A DNA stretch of 64,000 nt from Kribbella flavida DSM 17836 (GTDB lineage Bacteria > Actinomycetota > Actinomycetes > Propionibacteriales > Kribbellaceae). Below are positions 36,224 to 45,403 of this stretch, piece by piece (the stretch's first letter is position 1; every line of letters begins with the position of its first letter). The stretch covers positions 3,534,001 to 3,598,000 of the forward strand of contig NC_013729.1 of the NCBI RefSeq assembly GCF_000024345.1, read 5' to 3'. Position numbers and translations under genes: made by a program. The notes beneath the pieces were generated by a model. The model searched no databases. It was not told the DNA's origin and saw nothing but the letters and a program-made list of their open reading frames with translations.

Positions 36224-37491
36224 CCGCGACCGCGCCGGAGGTGGTTTTTCCGCCTCTGGCCCGGGACAGACGGGTGCAGGGCTGGATTCTTTCGGCCGGG
36301 GTTTCGCAGGCCGGCGACGTCGCCTGGTACGTCGGGCTGGCGTGGAGCGCCGCGCAGGTCACGACACCCGCCGGGGTGGGGCTGGTGATGGGCATCGGCG
36401 CGCTGCCGCGGGCGCTGGTGCTGTTGTGGGGCGGCGCGCTGGCCGATCGGCTCGACGCGCGCCGGACGATGATCCTGGCCAATCTCGGGCGGATCCTCGT
36501 GCTCGCGGTCGCGGCAGCCGTCGTCGGCCTGGCCGGGGTGTCGGTTCCGTTGTTGCTCACGGTCGCGGCGGTTTTCGGTGTGGTCGACGCGATCTACACG
36601 CCGGCGGCCGGAACGATGCCGCGGCGCATGGTGCGCGGTGACGACCTGGTGAAGCTCGCCGCCGGGACGCAACTGGCGAACCGGCTGGCGGTCTTCGTCG
36701 GCGCCCCACTGGGTGGTCTGCTGGTCGCCCACGGCGGGCTGGCGGCCGTGATGCTCGTGAACGCGGCGTCGTTCGCGGTGATCGCCATCGCGCTGGTCTG
36801 GATCGTGCGCCCGCGCCTGCCACAGGTGTCGTCCGGGGGAGCGTCGGTCCGGGCGGATCTGCGAGCGGGCTTCGCTTATCTGCGCCGAGATCTGCCGGCG
36901 CGGACCCTGGTGATCGCGCTCTCCGGGCTCAATCTGTGCGTCGGTCCGGTCCTGGCAGTCGGGCTGGTGCAGCGGACCTCGTGGGCAGGGTGGGGTGCCG
37001 GTTCACTCGGGCTCTTCCAGGCGTGCTCGGGCCTGCTGGCGGCGGCCGGCGCGGTCCTTGCGATGCGCTGGAAGCCGTCGAACCCGGCCCGGACCGGTCT
37101 GCTCGCGTTGATCTTCCAGGCCGCCGGATGTGCGGCGATCGGACTGGTGCCGCGGGCCGGCGTGTTCGTGGCGATGGGCGTGATCGGCTTCACCGCGGGG
37201 CTTGCCTCGGCGCAGCTGTCGGCGGTCTTCCAGCGGACCGTCGACCCGGGCTACCTGGGGCGGACGAGCAGCATCGTGAGCTTGTCGGACGAGGCCCTGA
37301 TGCCGGTGGCGATGACCGGCTTCGGCGCTCTGGTGTCGCTGGCCGGGATCGCGGCTGCCTGCGGGCTCATCGGCGCGTTCTTCGCTGCCCTGATGCTGTG
37401 GTCGGCCGCACGGATGAGGCGGCCCCCCGAACAGGGCGGACCGGGGCGACTCGATCGCCGGAAGAAGCAACCGGCGCCCGCTCCTGAATGA
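36220..37491 (+). CDS. MFS transporter
   Basis: The 423-aa membrane protein has about 12 hydrophobic helices and the loop signature GGALADRLDARRTMIL, like drug-export MFS proteins. It overlaps the ArsR regulator gene, so the pair looks like a regulated efflux unit. The substrate is unknown. Confidence 0.9.
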   Translation: MTATAPEVVFPPLARDRRVQGWILSAGVSQAGDVAWYVGLAWSAAQVTTPAGVGLVMGIGALPRALVLLWGGALADRLDARRTMILANLGRILVLAVAAAVVGLAGVSVPLLLTVAAVFGVVDAIYTPAAGTMPRRMVRGDDLVKLAAGTQLANRLAVFVGAPLGGLLVAHGGLAAVMLVNAASFAVIAIALVWIVRPRLPQVSSGGASVRADLRAGFAYLRRDLPARTLVIALSGLNLCVGPVLAVGLVQRTSWAGWGAGSLGLFQACSGLLAAAGAVLAMRWKPSNPARTGLLALIFQAAGCAAIGLVPRAGVFVAMGVIGFTAGLASAQLSAVFQRTVDPGYLGRTSSIVSLSDEALMPVAMTGFGALVSLAGIAAACGLIGAFFAALMLWSAARMRRPPEQGGPGRLDRRKKQPAPAPE

Positions 37492-37505
37492 GGAGTGGGC
37501 GCCGG
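37471..37505. terminator. Bidirectional terminator between the MFS gene and glyA
   Basis: CCGGCGCCCGCTCCT pairs with AGGAGTGGGCGCCGG (15 positions, one G·T pair) around a 5-base loop. It includes the MFS stop codon and lies 18 bp before the convergent glyA stop. Confidence 0.85.
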
Positions 37506-37522
37506 TTCTCCGGGCGGGGCTG

Positions 37523-38971
37523 TCAGTTCAGGTCGAGGCCCGGGTAGAGCGGGTGCTTGTCGAGCAGCTCGGCCGAGGCCGCGCGGGTCTTGTCGGCGAC
37601 GCCGTCCGCCAGCACGTACTTGGCCTTGGACGCCGCGCCGGCCGACGTGGTGGTCGGGGTGACGCTGGACAGCACGTCGACCATCAGCTCGGCGACCCGG
37701 TCGAACTCGTCCACGCCGAAGCCGCGCGTGGTGAGCGCCGGCGTACCGATCCGCACGCCCGAGGTGTACCAGGCGCCGTTCGGGTCACGCGGTACGGCGT
37801 TGCGGTTGGTGACGATGCCTGCGTCGAGCAGCGCCGACTCGGCCTGCCGGCCGGTGATGCCGTACGACGAGACGTCCAGCAGCACCAGGTGGTTCTCGGT
37901 GCCGTCGGTGACCAGCTTCACGCCGCGCTTCATCAGGCCCTCGGCGAGCGCGACCGCGTTGTCGGCGACGGCCTGGGCGTAGGTCTGGAACTCCGGCCGG
38001 CGGGCCTCGGCCAGCGCGACGGCCTTGGCCGCCATCACCTGGCTGAGCGGACCACCGAGCACCATCGGGCAACCCCGGTCCACCGCGTCGGCGTACTCGG
38101 GCTGGCACAGCACCATGCCGCCGCGCGGGCCGCGCAGCGACTTGTGCGTGGTGGTGGTGGTGACGTGCGCGTGCGGCACCGGGTCGAAGTCGCCGGTGAA
38201 CACCTTGCCGGCGACCAGCCCGGCGAAATGCGCCATGTCGACCATCAGGGTGGCGCCGACCTCGTCGGCGATCTCGCGCATCTTGGCGAAGTCGATCTTG
38301 CGCGGGTACGCCGAGTAGCCGGCGATCAGGATCAGCGGCTTGAACTCCCGGGCCGTCGCGGCGACCTTGTCGTAGTCCAGCAGCCCGGTCTCCGGGTCGG
38401 TGCCGTAGGAGCTCTGGTGGAACATCTTGCCGGAGATGTTCGGCCGGAAGCCGTGCGTCAGGTGGCCGCCGGCGTCCAGCGACATGCCCAGCATCTTCTG
38501 GTCGCCGAGCGCCTTGCGCAGCGTGGTCCAGTCCTCGTCGGACAGGTCGTTGACGTGCTTGGCGCTCGCCTGCGCCAGGGCCGGGGACTCGATCCGGTTG
38601 GCCAGGATCGCCCAGAACGCGACCAGGTTGGCGTCGATGCCGGAGTGCGGCTGGACGTAGGCGTGCGGAGCGTCGAAGAGCGCTTTCGCGTGGTCCGCGG
38701 CGGCCTGCTCGACGGTGTCGACGTTCTGGCAGCCGGCGTAGAACCGGTGGCCGACGGTGCCCTCGGCGTACTTGTCCGAGAGCCAGTTGCCCATCGTCAG
38801 CAAGGTGGCGGGGGAGGCGTAGTTCTCGCTCGCGATCAGCTTGAGGGAGGAGCGCTGGTCATCCAGCTCGGCGCGGATCGCGCCGGCGATGGTGGGTTCC
38901 ACCGCGCCGATCACCTCGAGCGCGTTGCGGTAGGCGGCCGACGCGGCAGTGGCGTCGAAGGGTTGAGTCAT
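37523..38971 (-). CDS. glyA: Serine hydroxymethyltransferase
   Basis: The 482-aa PLP enzyme converts serine and tetrahydrofolate to glycine and methylene-THF. It shows [19 protein letters not shown], the [12 protein letters not shown] segment and the PLP lysine in [15 protein letters not shown]. It is about 60 residues longer than E. coli GlyA because of an insertion around [19 protein letters not shown], as in one actinomycete GlyA group. The ATG has AGGAGAG upstream. A ZTP riboswitch in the leader links its expression to folate status. Confidence 0.96.
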   Translation of the reverse strand: MTQPFDATAASAAYRNALEVIGAVEPTIAGAIRAELDDQRSSLKLIASENYASPATLLTMGNWLSDKYAEGTVGHRFYAGCQNVDTVEQAAADHAKALFDAPHAYVQPHSGIDANLVAFWAILANRIESPALAQASAKHVNDLSDEDWTTLRKALGDQKMLGMSLDAGGHLTHGFRPNISGKMFHQSSYGTDPETGLLDYDKVAATAREFKPLILIAGYSAYPRKIDFAKMREIADEVGATLMVDMAHFAGLVAGKVFTGDFDPVPHAHVTTTTTHKSLRGPRGGMVLCQPEYADAVDRGCPMVLGGPLSQVMAAKAVALAEARRPEFQTYAQAVADNAVALAEGLMKRGVKLVTDGTENHLVLLDVSSYGITGRQAESALLDAGIVTNRNAVPRDPNGAWYTSGVRIGTPALTTRGFGVDEFDRVAELMVDVLSSVTPTTTSAGAASKAKYVLADGVADKTRAASAELLDKHPLYPGLDLN

Positions 38972-39002
38972 CGTTGTCTCTCCTGCGGTTGCACTCGGTC
39001 GC

Positions 39003-39081
39003 TGGGCACCCAGGCGCACGGTGCCCGCGTCTTCTCGCTCCCCGGTGGTTCTCCACCTCACGCGCCAGTCGCGACGCGGTA
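39003..39081 (-). ncRNA. ZTP (ZMP/pfl) riboswitch upstream of glyA
   Basis: Read on the minus strand, the leader has CGCGTCGCGACTGGCG, then AGGTGGAGAACCACCGGGG and GAGCGAGAAGACGCG, which closes the first stem, and lastly GCGCCTGGGTGCCC. These match the conserved blocks of the pfl/ZTP aptamer in order and spacing. The riboswitch senses the purine intermediate ZTP/ZMP, a signal of 10-formyl-THF shortage, fitting control of glyA. The last block can form a GGGCACC/GGGTGCCC stem, so the expression platform may act on termination or on the ribosome site 30 bases further. Confidence 0.88.
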
Positions 39082-39103
39082 ACCCTAGCGCGTACCGGTC
39101 CGA

Positions 39104-40786
39104 TCAGAGGACGCGGTCGACGATGCCACCGAACGGAGTGGTCCGCGGCAGCGTGCCGAACACGCCGCCCCAGTCGCCGGCCAGCCGGGAGGCCACGAAG
39201 GCGTCCGCCACGTCGGGCGGTGAGTACCGGACGAGCAGTGAGGCCTGCAGGCAGGCGGCCATCCGCGCGGCGAGCCGGCGAGCGCCCGCTTCGGCCTCGG
39301 AAACGTCGGAGAGCGCTTCCAGTACGTCGGTCACCGCGGCATCGAGGCGCGGGTCCGCACCCTGGGCCGCGCCGACCTCCAGCAGCCAGGCCTGCAACGA
39401 CTCCGGGCGCCGCAGCGCGCGCAGCACGTCGAGCGCGTTCACGGTTCCCGACCCTTCCCAGATCGAGTTGAGCGGGGACTCCCGGAACAGCAGCGGCAGG
39501 CCCGACTCCTCGACGTAGCCGTTGCCGCCGAGGCACTCCAGCGCCTCGGCCACCATCGCCGGCGTGCGCTTGCAGACCCAGAACTTGGCCAGCGGCAGCG
39601 CGATCCGCCGGAACGCCTTCGCCTGCTCGTCGCCGGCCTCGGCGGCGTCGACGGCGGCGGCGAGACGCATCCCGAGAGCGGTTGCCGCCTCGCTCTCCAG
39701 GGCCAGGTCGGCGAGCACGTTCCGCATCGCCGGCTTGTTGCGCAGCAGCCCACCGAACGCGCTGCGGTACGACGTGTGCCAGGTCGCCTCGACCAGGGCG
39801 CGGCGCATGAGAGCGGCCGAGCCGAGCACGCAGTCCAGCCGAGTGGCGGCGACCATCTCGATGATCGTCCGGACCCCGGTGCCCTCGTCGCCGAGCCGGT
39901 AGCCGACGGTGCCGTGGAACTCGACCTCGCTGGACGCGTTGGAGCGGTTGCCCAGCTTGTCCTTCAGCCGCTGCAGGGCGAATGCGTTCCGGTTGCCGTC
40001 GGCAAGAACTCGGGGGACGACGAAGCAGCTCAGTCCCTCCGGCGCCTGCGCCAGGACGAGGAAGACGTCGGCCTGCGGCGCCGAGCAGAACCACTTGTGC
40101 CCGGTCAGCAGGTACTCGTCGTCGGCACCGGTGGGGGTCGCTGCGCCGACGCCCGACGGCGCCCCGGCGGCCTCGGAGCCGCGGCGGGACGGGGTCGCGG
40201 TGGTCAGGTTGGACCGGACGTCGGAGCCCCCCTGCTTCTCGGTCATGCCCATGCCCGCGAGCACGCCGGCCTTGTCCGCGACCGGCAGCCGGCGGACGTC
40301 GTACTCGGGGGCGGCGAGGCGGGGGATCCATTCGGCGGCGAGGCGGTCGGAGGTGCGCAGGGCGGGCACCGCGGCGTACGTCATGGAGACCGGGCAGGCG
40401 TGACCCGGCTCGACCTGGGACCACACGTAGAAGCCGGCCGCGCGGGCCAGGTGCGGCGCCGGGCGGTCGCTCGTCCAGGGCGCGGCCTGCAGGCCGAAGC
40501 CGACCGCCTTGTCCATCAGCCAGTGCCAGGACGGGTGGAACTCGACCTCGTCGACCCGGTGGCCGTAGCGGTCGTGCGTCTTCAGGACCGGCGGGTGCTG
40601 GTTCGCCGGGAGAGCGTGAGAGAGCGCTTCCTGCGTTCCCGCCAGTTCTCCGATCGCGGTCAGTCCGGAGTCCTTCGCCAGGTCCGCGTGCGGACGCAAA
40701 GCGTCACCGAGCGCCTGGTCCTGGGTGAAGAAGTTCACTCCCTGAAGTGGGGGAGCCTGATTCGTTACAGCGTTTGGGTCCGCCAT
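39104..40786 (-). CDS. Acyl-CoA dehydrogenase, AidB family
   Basis: The 560-aa protein begins MADPNAVTNQAPPLQGVNFFTQD; the N-terminal NQAPPL and FHPSWHWLM, and GMGMTEKQGGSDVRSNLT, are typical of AidB, an FAD-binding acyl-CoA dehydrogenase relative induced by alkylation in E. coli and binding DNA. Its dehydrogenase substrate is not established. It ends just before the riboswitch, on the same strand as glyA. Confidence 0.9.
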   Translation of the reverse strand: MADPNAVTNQAPPLQGVNFFTQDQALGDALRPHADLAKDSGLTAIGELAGTQEALSHALPANQHPPVLKTHDRYGHRVDEVEFHPSWHWLMDKAVGFGLQAAPWTSDRPAPHLARAAGFYVWSQVEPGHACPVSMTYAAVPALRTSDRLAAEWIPRLAAPEYDVRRLPVADKAGVLAGMGMTEKQGGSDVRSNLTTATPSRRGSEAAGAPSGVGAATPTGADDEYLLTGHKWFCSAPQADVFLVLAQAPEGLSCFVVPRVLADGNRNAFALQRLKDKLGNRSNASSEVEFHGTVGYRLGDEGTGVRTIIEMVAATRLDCVLGSAALMRRALVEATWHTSYRSAFGGLLRNKPAMRNVLADLALESEAATALGMRLAAAVDAAEAGDEQAKAFRRIALPLAKFWVCKRTPAMVAEALECLGGNGYVEESGLPLLFRESPLNSIWEGSGTVNALDVLRALRRPESLQAWLLEVGAAQGADPRLDAAVTDVLEALSDVSEAEAGARRLAARMAACLQASLLVRYSPPDVADAFVASRLAGDWGGVFGTLPRTTPFGGIVDRVL

Positions 40787-40804
40787 GTCAGTACGGTAAG
40801 CGGT

Positions 40805-42121
40805 ATGGCACGCTCTGGGTCAGCGCGAGGCGGTGGGACGTCGGTCCCACTCGCCTGGGTGCGACGTATTCCCGCGACGACCTGGAAGCTCATCACCCAG
40901 ACCGTCGGTACCTGTCTGCGCTACCGGGTCACCGGGCTGGCCGCCGAGGGAGCGTTCTTCGCGATCCTCTCGCTGCCGCCGCTGATCTTCGGACTGGCCG
41001 GCAGCATCGGCTTCATCGCCAGCCGCTACTTCGAGGTCGAGACGATCGAGGACATCAAGGTCCAGATCGCCGATCTCGCCGCCCGGGCGCTGACCGACGA
41101 CTCGGTCAAGACGGTGATCGTGCCGACGCTGAACCAGGTGCTGAACGGCGGCCGCCCCGACGTCATCTCGATCGGCTTCGTGCTGGCCCTGTGGTCGGGC
41201 AGCCGTGCCCTCAACGTCTTCGTCGACACGATCACGATCATGTACGGGATGGGCGGCAAGCGCGGCATCGTCCGGACCCGGGCGCTGTCGTTCAGCCTGT
41301 ACTGCGCGGCGCTGGTGATCGGCGTGATCGTGCTGCCGCTGGTGCTGGCCGGACCGGACGCCGTCAACGCGTTGCTGCCGGCCCGGCTGGACTTCCTCAA
41401 CCAGCTCTACTGGCCGGTCGTGACGATCCTGTCCGCCGGCTTCCTCAACACCCTGTACCACCTGTCGGTCCCGGTCCGGACGCCGTGGGTGTCGGACCTG
41501 CCCGGCTCGTTCCTGGCCCTGTCGATCTGGATCCTCGGCAGCTTCGTGCTGCGCTGGATCCTGCAGAGCACTGTCGGCGGGACGTCGATCTACGGTCCGC
41601 TCGCCGCGCCGATCGCGGTGCTGATGTGGTTGTACATGTCGGCGATCGCGGTGCTGATCGGCGCGGCGCTGAACGCGGTCGTCGACCGGCTCTGGCCGCA
41701 CCAGGCCCGCATCGACGCGGCGCGGGAGCCGGTGATGAAGGCGGAGGCCGACCCGCACCACCAGGACCACCCGCTGACGCCGGCCGACGAGCGGCCCGAA
41801 GTGGGTCTGGCCGCCGCCGTCGAGTCCCTCGGCGAGCCGGATGAAGACCGGCCGGGGCAGCGGCACAACGTCGATGCGGGTAAAGCCGCGAGTGCGCAGT
41901 CCGAGTTGCACGGCGCCACCGCTGCCAAGTCGGCGCCGAGGGCCGAGTCCGGTCCCGGGGATTCCTCGAAGCCGGAGCACGCACCATCGACCCAGCCCGT
42001 GGGATCGGCGTCGGCAGCTCGGCCGGCAGCAGGCGGTCATGCCGATTCCGACGGCGCAGCCCACTCCGGCGCCGACCAGGTGAACACCCCCGACCCGACC
42101 TCCAGCCGGACGACCCCGTAG
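40805..42121 (+). CDS. YihY/BrkB family membrane protein
   Basis: The 438-aa protein has about six membrane helices and family segments ITQTVGTCLRYRVTGLAAEGAFFAILSLPPL and TSIYGPLAAPIAVLMWLYMSAIAVLIGAALNA. It resembles the YihY/BrkB family, once misassigned as ribonuclease BN. A long hydrophilic C-terminal tail (about 130 residues, Ala/Ser/Pro-rich) is probably disordered. It is divergent from the aidB-like gene, with starts only 18 bp apart. Confidence 0.9.
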   Translation: MARSGSARGGGTSVPLAWVRRIPATTWKLITQTVGTCLRYRVTGLAAEGAFFAILSLPPLIFGLAGSIGFIASRYFEVETIEDIKVQIADLAARALTDDSVKTVIVPTLNQVLNGGRPDVISIGFVLALWSGSRALNVFVDTITIMYGMGGKRGIVRTRALSFSLYCAALVIGVIVLPLVLAGPDAVNALLPARLDFLNQLYWPVVTILSAGFLNTLYHLSVPVRTPWVSDLPGSFLALSIWILGSFVLRWILQSTVGGTSIYGPLAAPIAVLMWLYMSAIAVLIGAALNAVVDRLWPHQARIDAAREPVMKAEADPHHQDHPLTPADERPEVGLAAAVESLGEPDEDRPGQRHNVDAGKAASAQSELHGATAAKSAPRAESGPGDSSKPEHAPSTQPVGSASAARPAAGGHADSDGAAHSGADQVNTPDPTSSRTTP

Positions 42122-42241
42122 TACCGGCACGACGCCGGATCGGCCGCCGTAATTCCGGTGCGCCGGGCGGGGGAGTCGGCCTACGCTGGCGGTACCGCGA
42201 CAAGCCGTCGTACGACGGCCGGACAGCAGAAGGGAGTTGAG

Positions 42242-42325
42242 ATGACCATGAACTTCGACCGGGCCCACCAGGACCACCGAGCTTCCTGGGCCGCTCGCTC
42301 CCGTACCGTCCGTCCGCCGAGCTGA
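42242..42325 (+). CDS. Possible 27-aa leader ORF upstream of rsgA
   Basis: An ORF (MTMNFDRAHQDHRASWAARS at its start) follows a good site (AGAAGGGAGTTGAG) and ends 36 bp before rsgA. The position suggests a leader peptide or small basic protein. No family is recognised. Confidence 0.4.
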   Translation: MTMNFDRAHQDHRASWAARSRTVRPPS

Positions 42326-42361
42326 TCTCGCGGCCGGACCTCCCGAAAGGTTCGTCGCACG

Positions 42362-43435
42362 ATGTCAGCACAGCTTGTCTCCCTCGGCCTGGACAGCGCC
42401 ACGGCCGACTACTTCTCCGCTCTGCCCGGTGCCGCCGGGCTCGTCCCGGGCCGCGTCATCCGGGTCGACAAGGGCCTGTCCACGGTGCTCACCGAGAACG
42501 GTCCGGTCCGGGCCAGCTGGTCCGGCGGCCTGCTCGCCGCGATCGCCGAGGACACCCAGGCGACGCCCTGCACGGGCGACTGGGTCGCGCTCCGGCACTG
42601 GCCCGACGACCGGACCACGCTCGACGCGATCGCGCCCCGCAGTACGGCGATCGTCCGGGCCGAGGTCGGCGGCACGTCGAAGGGCCAGGTGCTGGCCGCG
42701 AACGTCGACGTGATCGCGATCGTGGTCGGCCTGATCCCCGAACCGAACATCGGCCGGATCGAGCGCTTCCTCGCCCTGGCCTGGGAGAGCGGTGCGCGCC
42801 CGGTCGTCGTACTCACCAAGGCCGACCTGGTCGGCGACGCGAGCTCCATCGCCGAGGACGTCGCGACGGCGGCTCCGGGCGCCGACGTGTTCGTGTGCAG
42901 CGCGAGCACGGGCGAAGGACTGGAGGCGGTCCGCGACCTGCTCGCCGGCAACGCGACGATGGCGCTGCTCGGGTCCAGCGGCGCGGGCAAGTCCTCGCTG
43001 GTGAACGCGCTCGCCGGGGTGGAACTGCTCGACGTGCAGGCGATCCGCGAGGACGGCAAGGGCCGTCACACTTCCGTACGCCGTGAGCTGATCCTGCTGC
43101 CGCACGGCGGTGTCGTGATCGACACACCTGGGCTGCGGGGGATCGGGTTGCAGGACTCCGGCGAAGGGCTGGCGGCTGCGTTCCCCGACATCAGCGGGCT
43201 GGCGGAGCAGTGCAAGTTCAAGGACTGCGTGCACGCGACCGAACCGGGGTGCGCGGTACAGGCCGCGCTCGAGGACGGCACGCTGCCGGTCCGCCGCTAC
43301 GAAAGCTGGCAGAAGCTGCAACGCGAAGCGGCGTTCATGGCCCGGCGAACCGACGCGCGGCTCCGGGCCGAGGCGAACAAGCAGTGGGCCCGGCAGGCCA
43401 AGGGCTATCGTCGCGACATCAAGCCGCGGCGCTGA
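42362..43435 (+). CDS. rsgA: Ribosome small-subunit-dependent GTPase RsgA
   Basis: The 357-aa circularly permuted GTPase has an N-terminal OB domain, G4 VLTKADLVGD, G1 LLGSSGAGKSSLVNALAG (about residues 202-218), G3 DTPGLRG and a C-terminal zinc domain CKFKDCVHATEPGCAV. RsgA acts in late 30S maturation. The ribosome site is CGAAAGG. The upstream mini-ORF is the only odd feature. Confidence 0.94.
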   Translation: MSAQLVSLGLDSATADYFSALPGAAGLVPGRVIRVDKGLSTVLTENGPVRASWSGGLLAAIAEDTQATPCTGDWVALRHWPDDRTTLDAIAPRSTAIVRAEVGGTSKGQVLAANVDVIAIVVGLIPEPNIGRIERFLALAWESGARPVVVLTKADLVGDASSIAEDVATAAPGADVFVCSASTGEGLEAVRDLLAGNATMALLGSSGAGKSSLVNALAGVELLDVQAIREDGKGRHTSVRRELILLPHGGVVIDTPGLRGIGLQDSGEGLAAAFPDISGLAEQCKFKDCVHATEPGCAVQAALEDGTLPVRRYESWQKLQREAAFMARRTDARLRAEANKQWARQAKGYRRDIKPRR

Positions 43436-43495
43436 TTCTCGTGGGAGAGAAGCCCGCCGCCGGTCCCCATGTCAGGGCAATGGAAGACTCGGGGC

Positions 43496-44239
43496 ATGGC
43501 TCGTTCGGTGCTGGTGACGGGAGCTTCCCGCGGAATCGGTGCGGCGACGGCGAAAGCCTTCGCCGAGGCGGGTGATCGCGTCGCCGTGCACTACGGCGCC
43601 TCCGCCGACGCGGCGCGCGCCGTACTGAAGGACTTGCCGGGGGAGGGCCACACCCTCGTCCATGCCGACCTCGGCGACCCCGACGCGATCCGCCGGATGG
43701 TCGACGAGGCCGCCGACGCGCTCGGCCGGATCGACGTAGTGGTGAACAACGCCGCCGTGTACGCCGCCCACCCGATCCGCCAGACGTCGTACGCCGAGTG
43801 GCAGCAGGCCTGGTCCGACACCCTCGCCGTCAACCTGGTCGGTGCGGCCAACGTCTGCTGGTGCGCCGTCCAGCACATGGCCCGCGGCGGCCGGATCGTC
43901 AACGTCGCCTCCCGCGGCGCCTTCCGCGGCGAACCCAACCAGCCCGCGTACGGCGCCACCAAAGCCGGCCTGGTCTCGCTGACGCAGTCGCTGGCCCGTT
44001 CCCTCGGCCCCGAAGGCATCGCCGTCACCGCGATCGCCCCGGGCTGGACCACCACCGACATGGCCGCCCCCGCCCTCTCCGGCCCCGGCTACGACCGCCG
44101 CCGCCTCGAAAGCCCCCTGGAACGGGTTGCCGCCCCGGAGGAAGTAGCGGCCGCCATCCTGTACCTGGCGTCCCCCGCCGCCGAGTTCGCCACCGGCACC
44201 GTGCTCGACTTCAACGGCGGCTCCCACCTCAGGATGTGA
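43496..44239 (+). CDS. Short-chain dehydrogenase/reductase
   Basis: The 247-aa protein has the NAD(P) motif TGASRGIG, the NNAAVYA segment and the catalytic S (VASRG) and YGATK. It is a classical SDR; the substrate is unknown. It begins MARSVLVTGASRG. Confidence 0.92.
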   Translation: MARSVLVTGASRGIGAATAKAFAEAGDRVAVHYGASADAARAVLKDLPGEGHTLVHADLGDPDAIRRMVDEAADALGRIDVVVNNAAVYAAHPIRQTSYAEWQQAWSDTLAVNLVGAANVCWCAVQHMARGGRIVNVASRGAFRGEPNQPAYGATKAGLVSLTQSLARSLGPEGIAVTAIAPGWTTTDMAAPALSGPGYDRRRLESPLERVAAPEEVAAAILYLASPAAEFATGTVLDFNGGSHLRM

Positions 44240-44616
44240 ACCACGCTAGTTGCTCGAGGATGGTGAGTCCGAGGCGTAGATGAGTGCCGGGCCCGTGCTG
44301 CTGCGGTTCAGCCGTCGGGATGGGATGCCTTCATCGGTGGCGCGATGGATGGCGAGTTCGAGCCGGGGTGATCATCGTGGGGTCGCGCACCCGATCTCCT
44401 TGGCGACGGCGGCCAGCCCGAGGAACCTACGGCGGTCGGTGCACGGGGCATGCAAACGACGGTGCTCGCCCAGAGCAGGAGGCAATCGACGGCGGCTCGC
44501 CCAGACAGGGGGTTCGGGTGGCGAAGCCCCCGATCGCGACGGCGCAGCCGGCGCACAAATGACGGAAGCGGCCCGGCCCACGCTCTCCGTGGGCACAGAC
44601 CGACGCCGATGACGTG
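44240..44616. other. Gene-free interval next to the tRNA cluster
   Basis: No gene is supported. The interval holds the tRNA terminator at 44508-44531 and a few dispersed GCTCGCCCAGA/CTCGCCCAGAG repeats near 44465-44505. Confidence 0.55.
44508..44531 (-). terminator. Terminator of the minus-strand tRNA cluster
   Basis: On the minus strand GGGGG-C-TTCG-CCACC-CGAA-CCCCC forms a 9-bp stem with one bulged C. It follows tRNA-Val(GAC). A near copy lies at 46088-46115 after the tRNA-Val(CAC) remnant. Confidence 0.7.
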
Positions 44617-44688
44617 TGGACGATACTGGGATCGAACCAGTGACCTCTTCCGTGTCAGGGAAGCGCGCTACCGCTGCGCCAATCGTCC
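44617..44688 (-). tRNA. tRNA-Val (GAC)
   Basis: A 72-nt cloverleaf: 7-bp acceptor GGACGAT/ATCGTCC, anticodon loop CTGACAC (GAC), T-arm GGTTCGATCC. CCA is not encoded. It is identical to the copy at 63132-63203. Confidence 0.96.
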
Positions 44689-44718
44689 AGAATTTTCTGT
44701 TGTGCAAGGGATTTGTCG

Positions 44719-44789
44719 AGGTGGAGACGGGATTCGAACCCGTGTACACGGCTTTGCAGGCCGTTGCCTCGCCTCTCGGCCACTCCACC
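44719..44789 (-). tRNA. tRNA-Cys (GCA)
   Basis: A 71-nt cloverleaf with acceptor GGTGGAG/CTCCACC and anticodon loop CTGCAAA (GCA). CCA is not encoded. Identical to the copy at 63039-63109. Confidence 0.96.
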
Positions 44790-44818
44790 ACAGAGTCTCA
44801 GCCTGCTGACCTCTTCCG

Positions 44819-44891
44819 AGCGGACGACCGGGTTCGAACCGGCGACCTCAACCTTGGCAAGGTTGCGCTCTACCAACTGAGCTACGTCCGC
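44819..44891 (-). tRNA. tRNA-Gly (GCC)
   Basis: A 73-nt cloverleaf with acceptor GCGGACG/CGTCCGC and anticodon loop TTGCCAA (GCC). First gene of the Gly-Cys-Val transcript. Identical to the copy at 62933-63005. Confidence 0.96.
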
Positions 44892-45055
44892 ATCGCTTCG
44901 AGCTGTCCTGCTCGGTGCGAGAGCAGAACAGTAGCGCACTTTCCCGTCGGTGAAAAATCGGTATTCGGGGTGTCGCGAACCCCCATCTCCAAGCGGGGAT
45001 TTCGCCCCACCAGCCACACCAGTCCCACCCTCGCAGAGCCCGATGCGGACTCAGC

Positions 45056-45346
45056 TCAACCAGCAGTACGCAGTACCGAATCACACGCCAGCACAGCCGC
45101 CTCCCGCACCTTCCACCGCGCCCGCTCCACCAGCTGCCCGGCCATCAGCGGCGACACCCCCACCACAGCGCCGATCTCCGCACCCGACAGCCCGAACACG
45201 TCGGCCAGCACGAACGCCAGCCGCTCCGCCGGCGCCAACTTCGCCAGTATGTCGACCACCTCGGCTCCCACCCGATCCGCGCGCGCCGCCACCACCGGCT
45301 TGTCGCCCATCACCGCGAGCCCTCCCGCTGTCACAATGCCGCGCAC
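45056..45346 (-). CDS. ECF sigma factor region 4-like protein, truncated or stand-alone
   Basis: The 96-aa product carries only an ECF sigma region 4: LAPAERLAFVLADVFGLSGAEIGAVVGVSPLMAGQLVERARWKVRE (about residues 38-83). The region 2 that would bind core polymerase and the -10 is missing. The N-terminal part (MRGIVTAGGLAVMGDKPVVAARAD) looks like the region between domains. It could be the 3' remnant of an ECF gene, or a small regulator. It is divergent from the PPOX gene. Confidence 0.6.
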   Translation of the reverse strand: MRGIVTAGGLAVMGDKPVVAARADRVGAEVVDILAKLAPAERLAFVLADVFGLSGAEIGAVVGVSPLMAGQLVERARWKVREAAVLACDSVLRTAG

Positions 45347-45403
45347 GCACCGTCATTCCTTTGACGCCGTCAGCCGAACCGATGTGACACCAGGAGCTCA
45401 CCC

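Noticed and set aside
44280..44612. Plus-strand frame of about 110 aa before the tRNA cluster
   Set aside because: It overlaps a terminator and the repeats and has Arg-rich low-complexity sequence.
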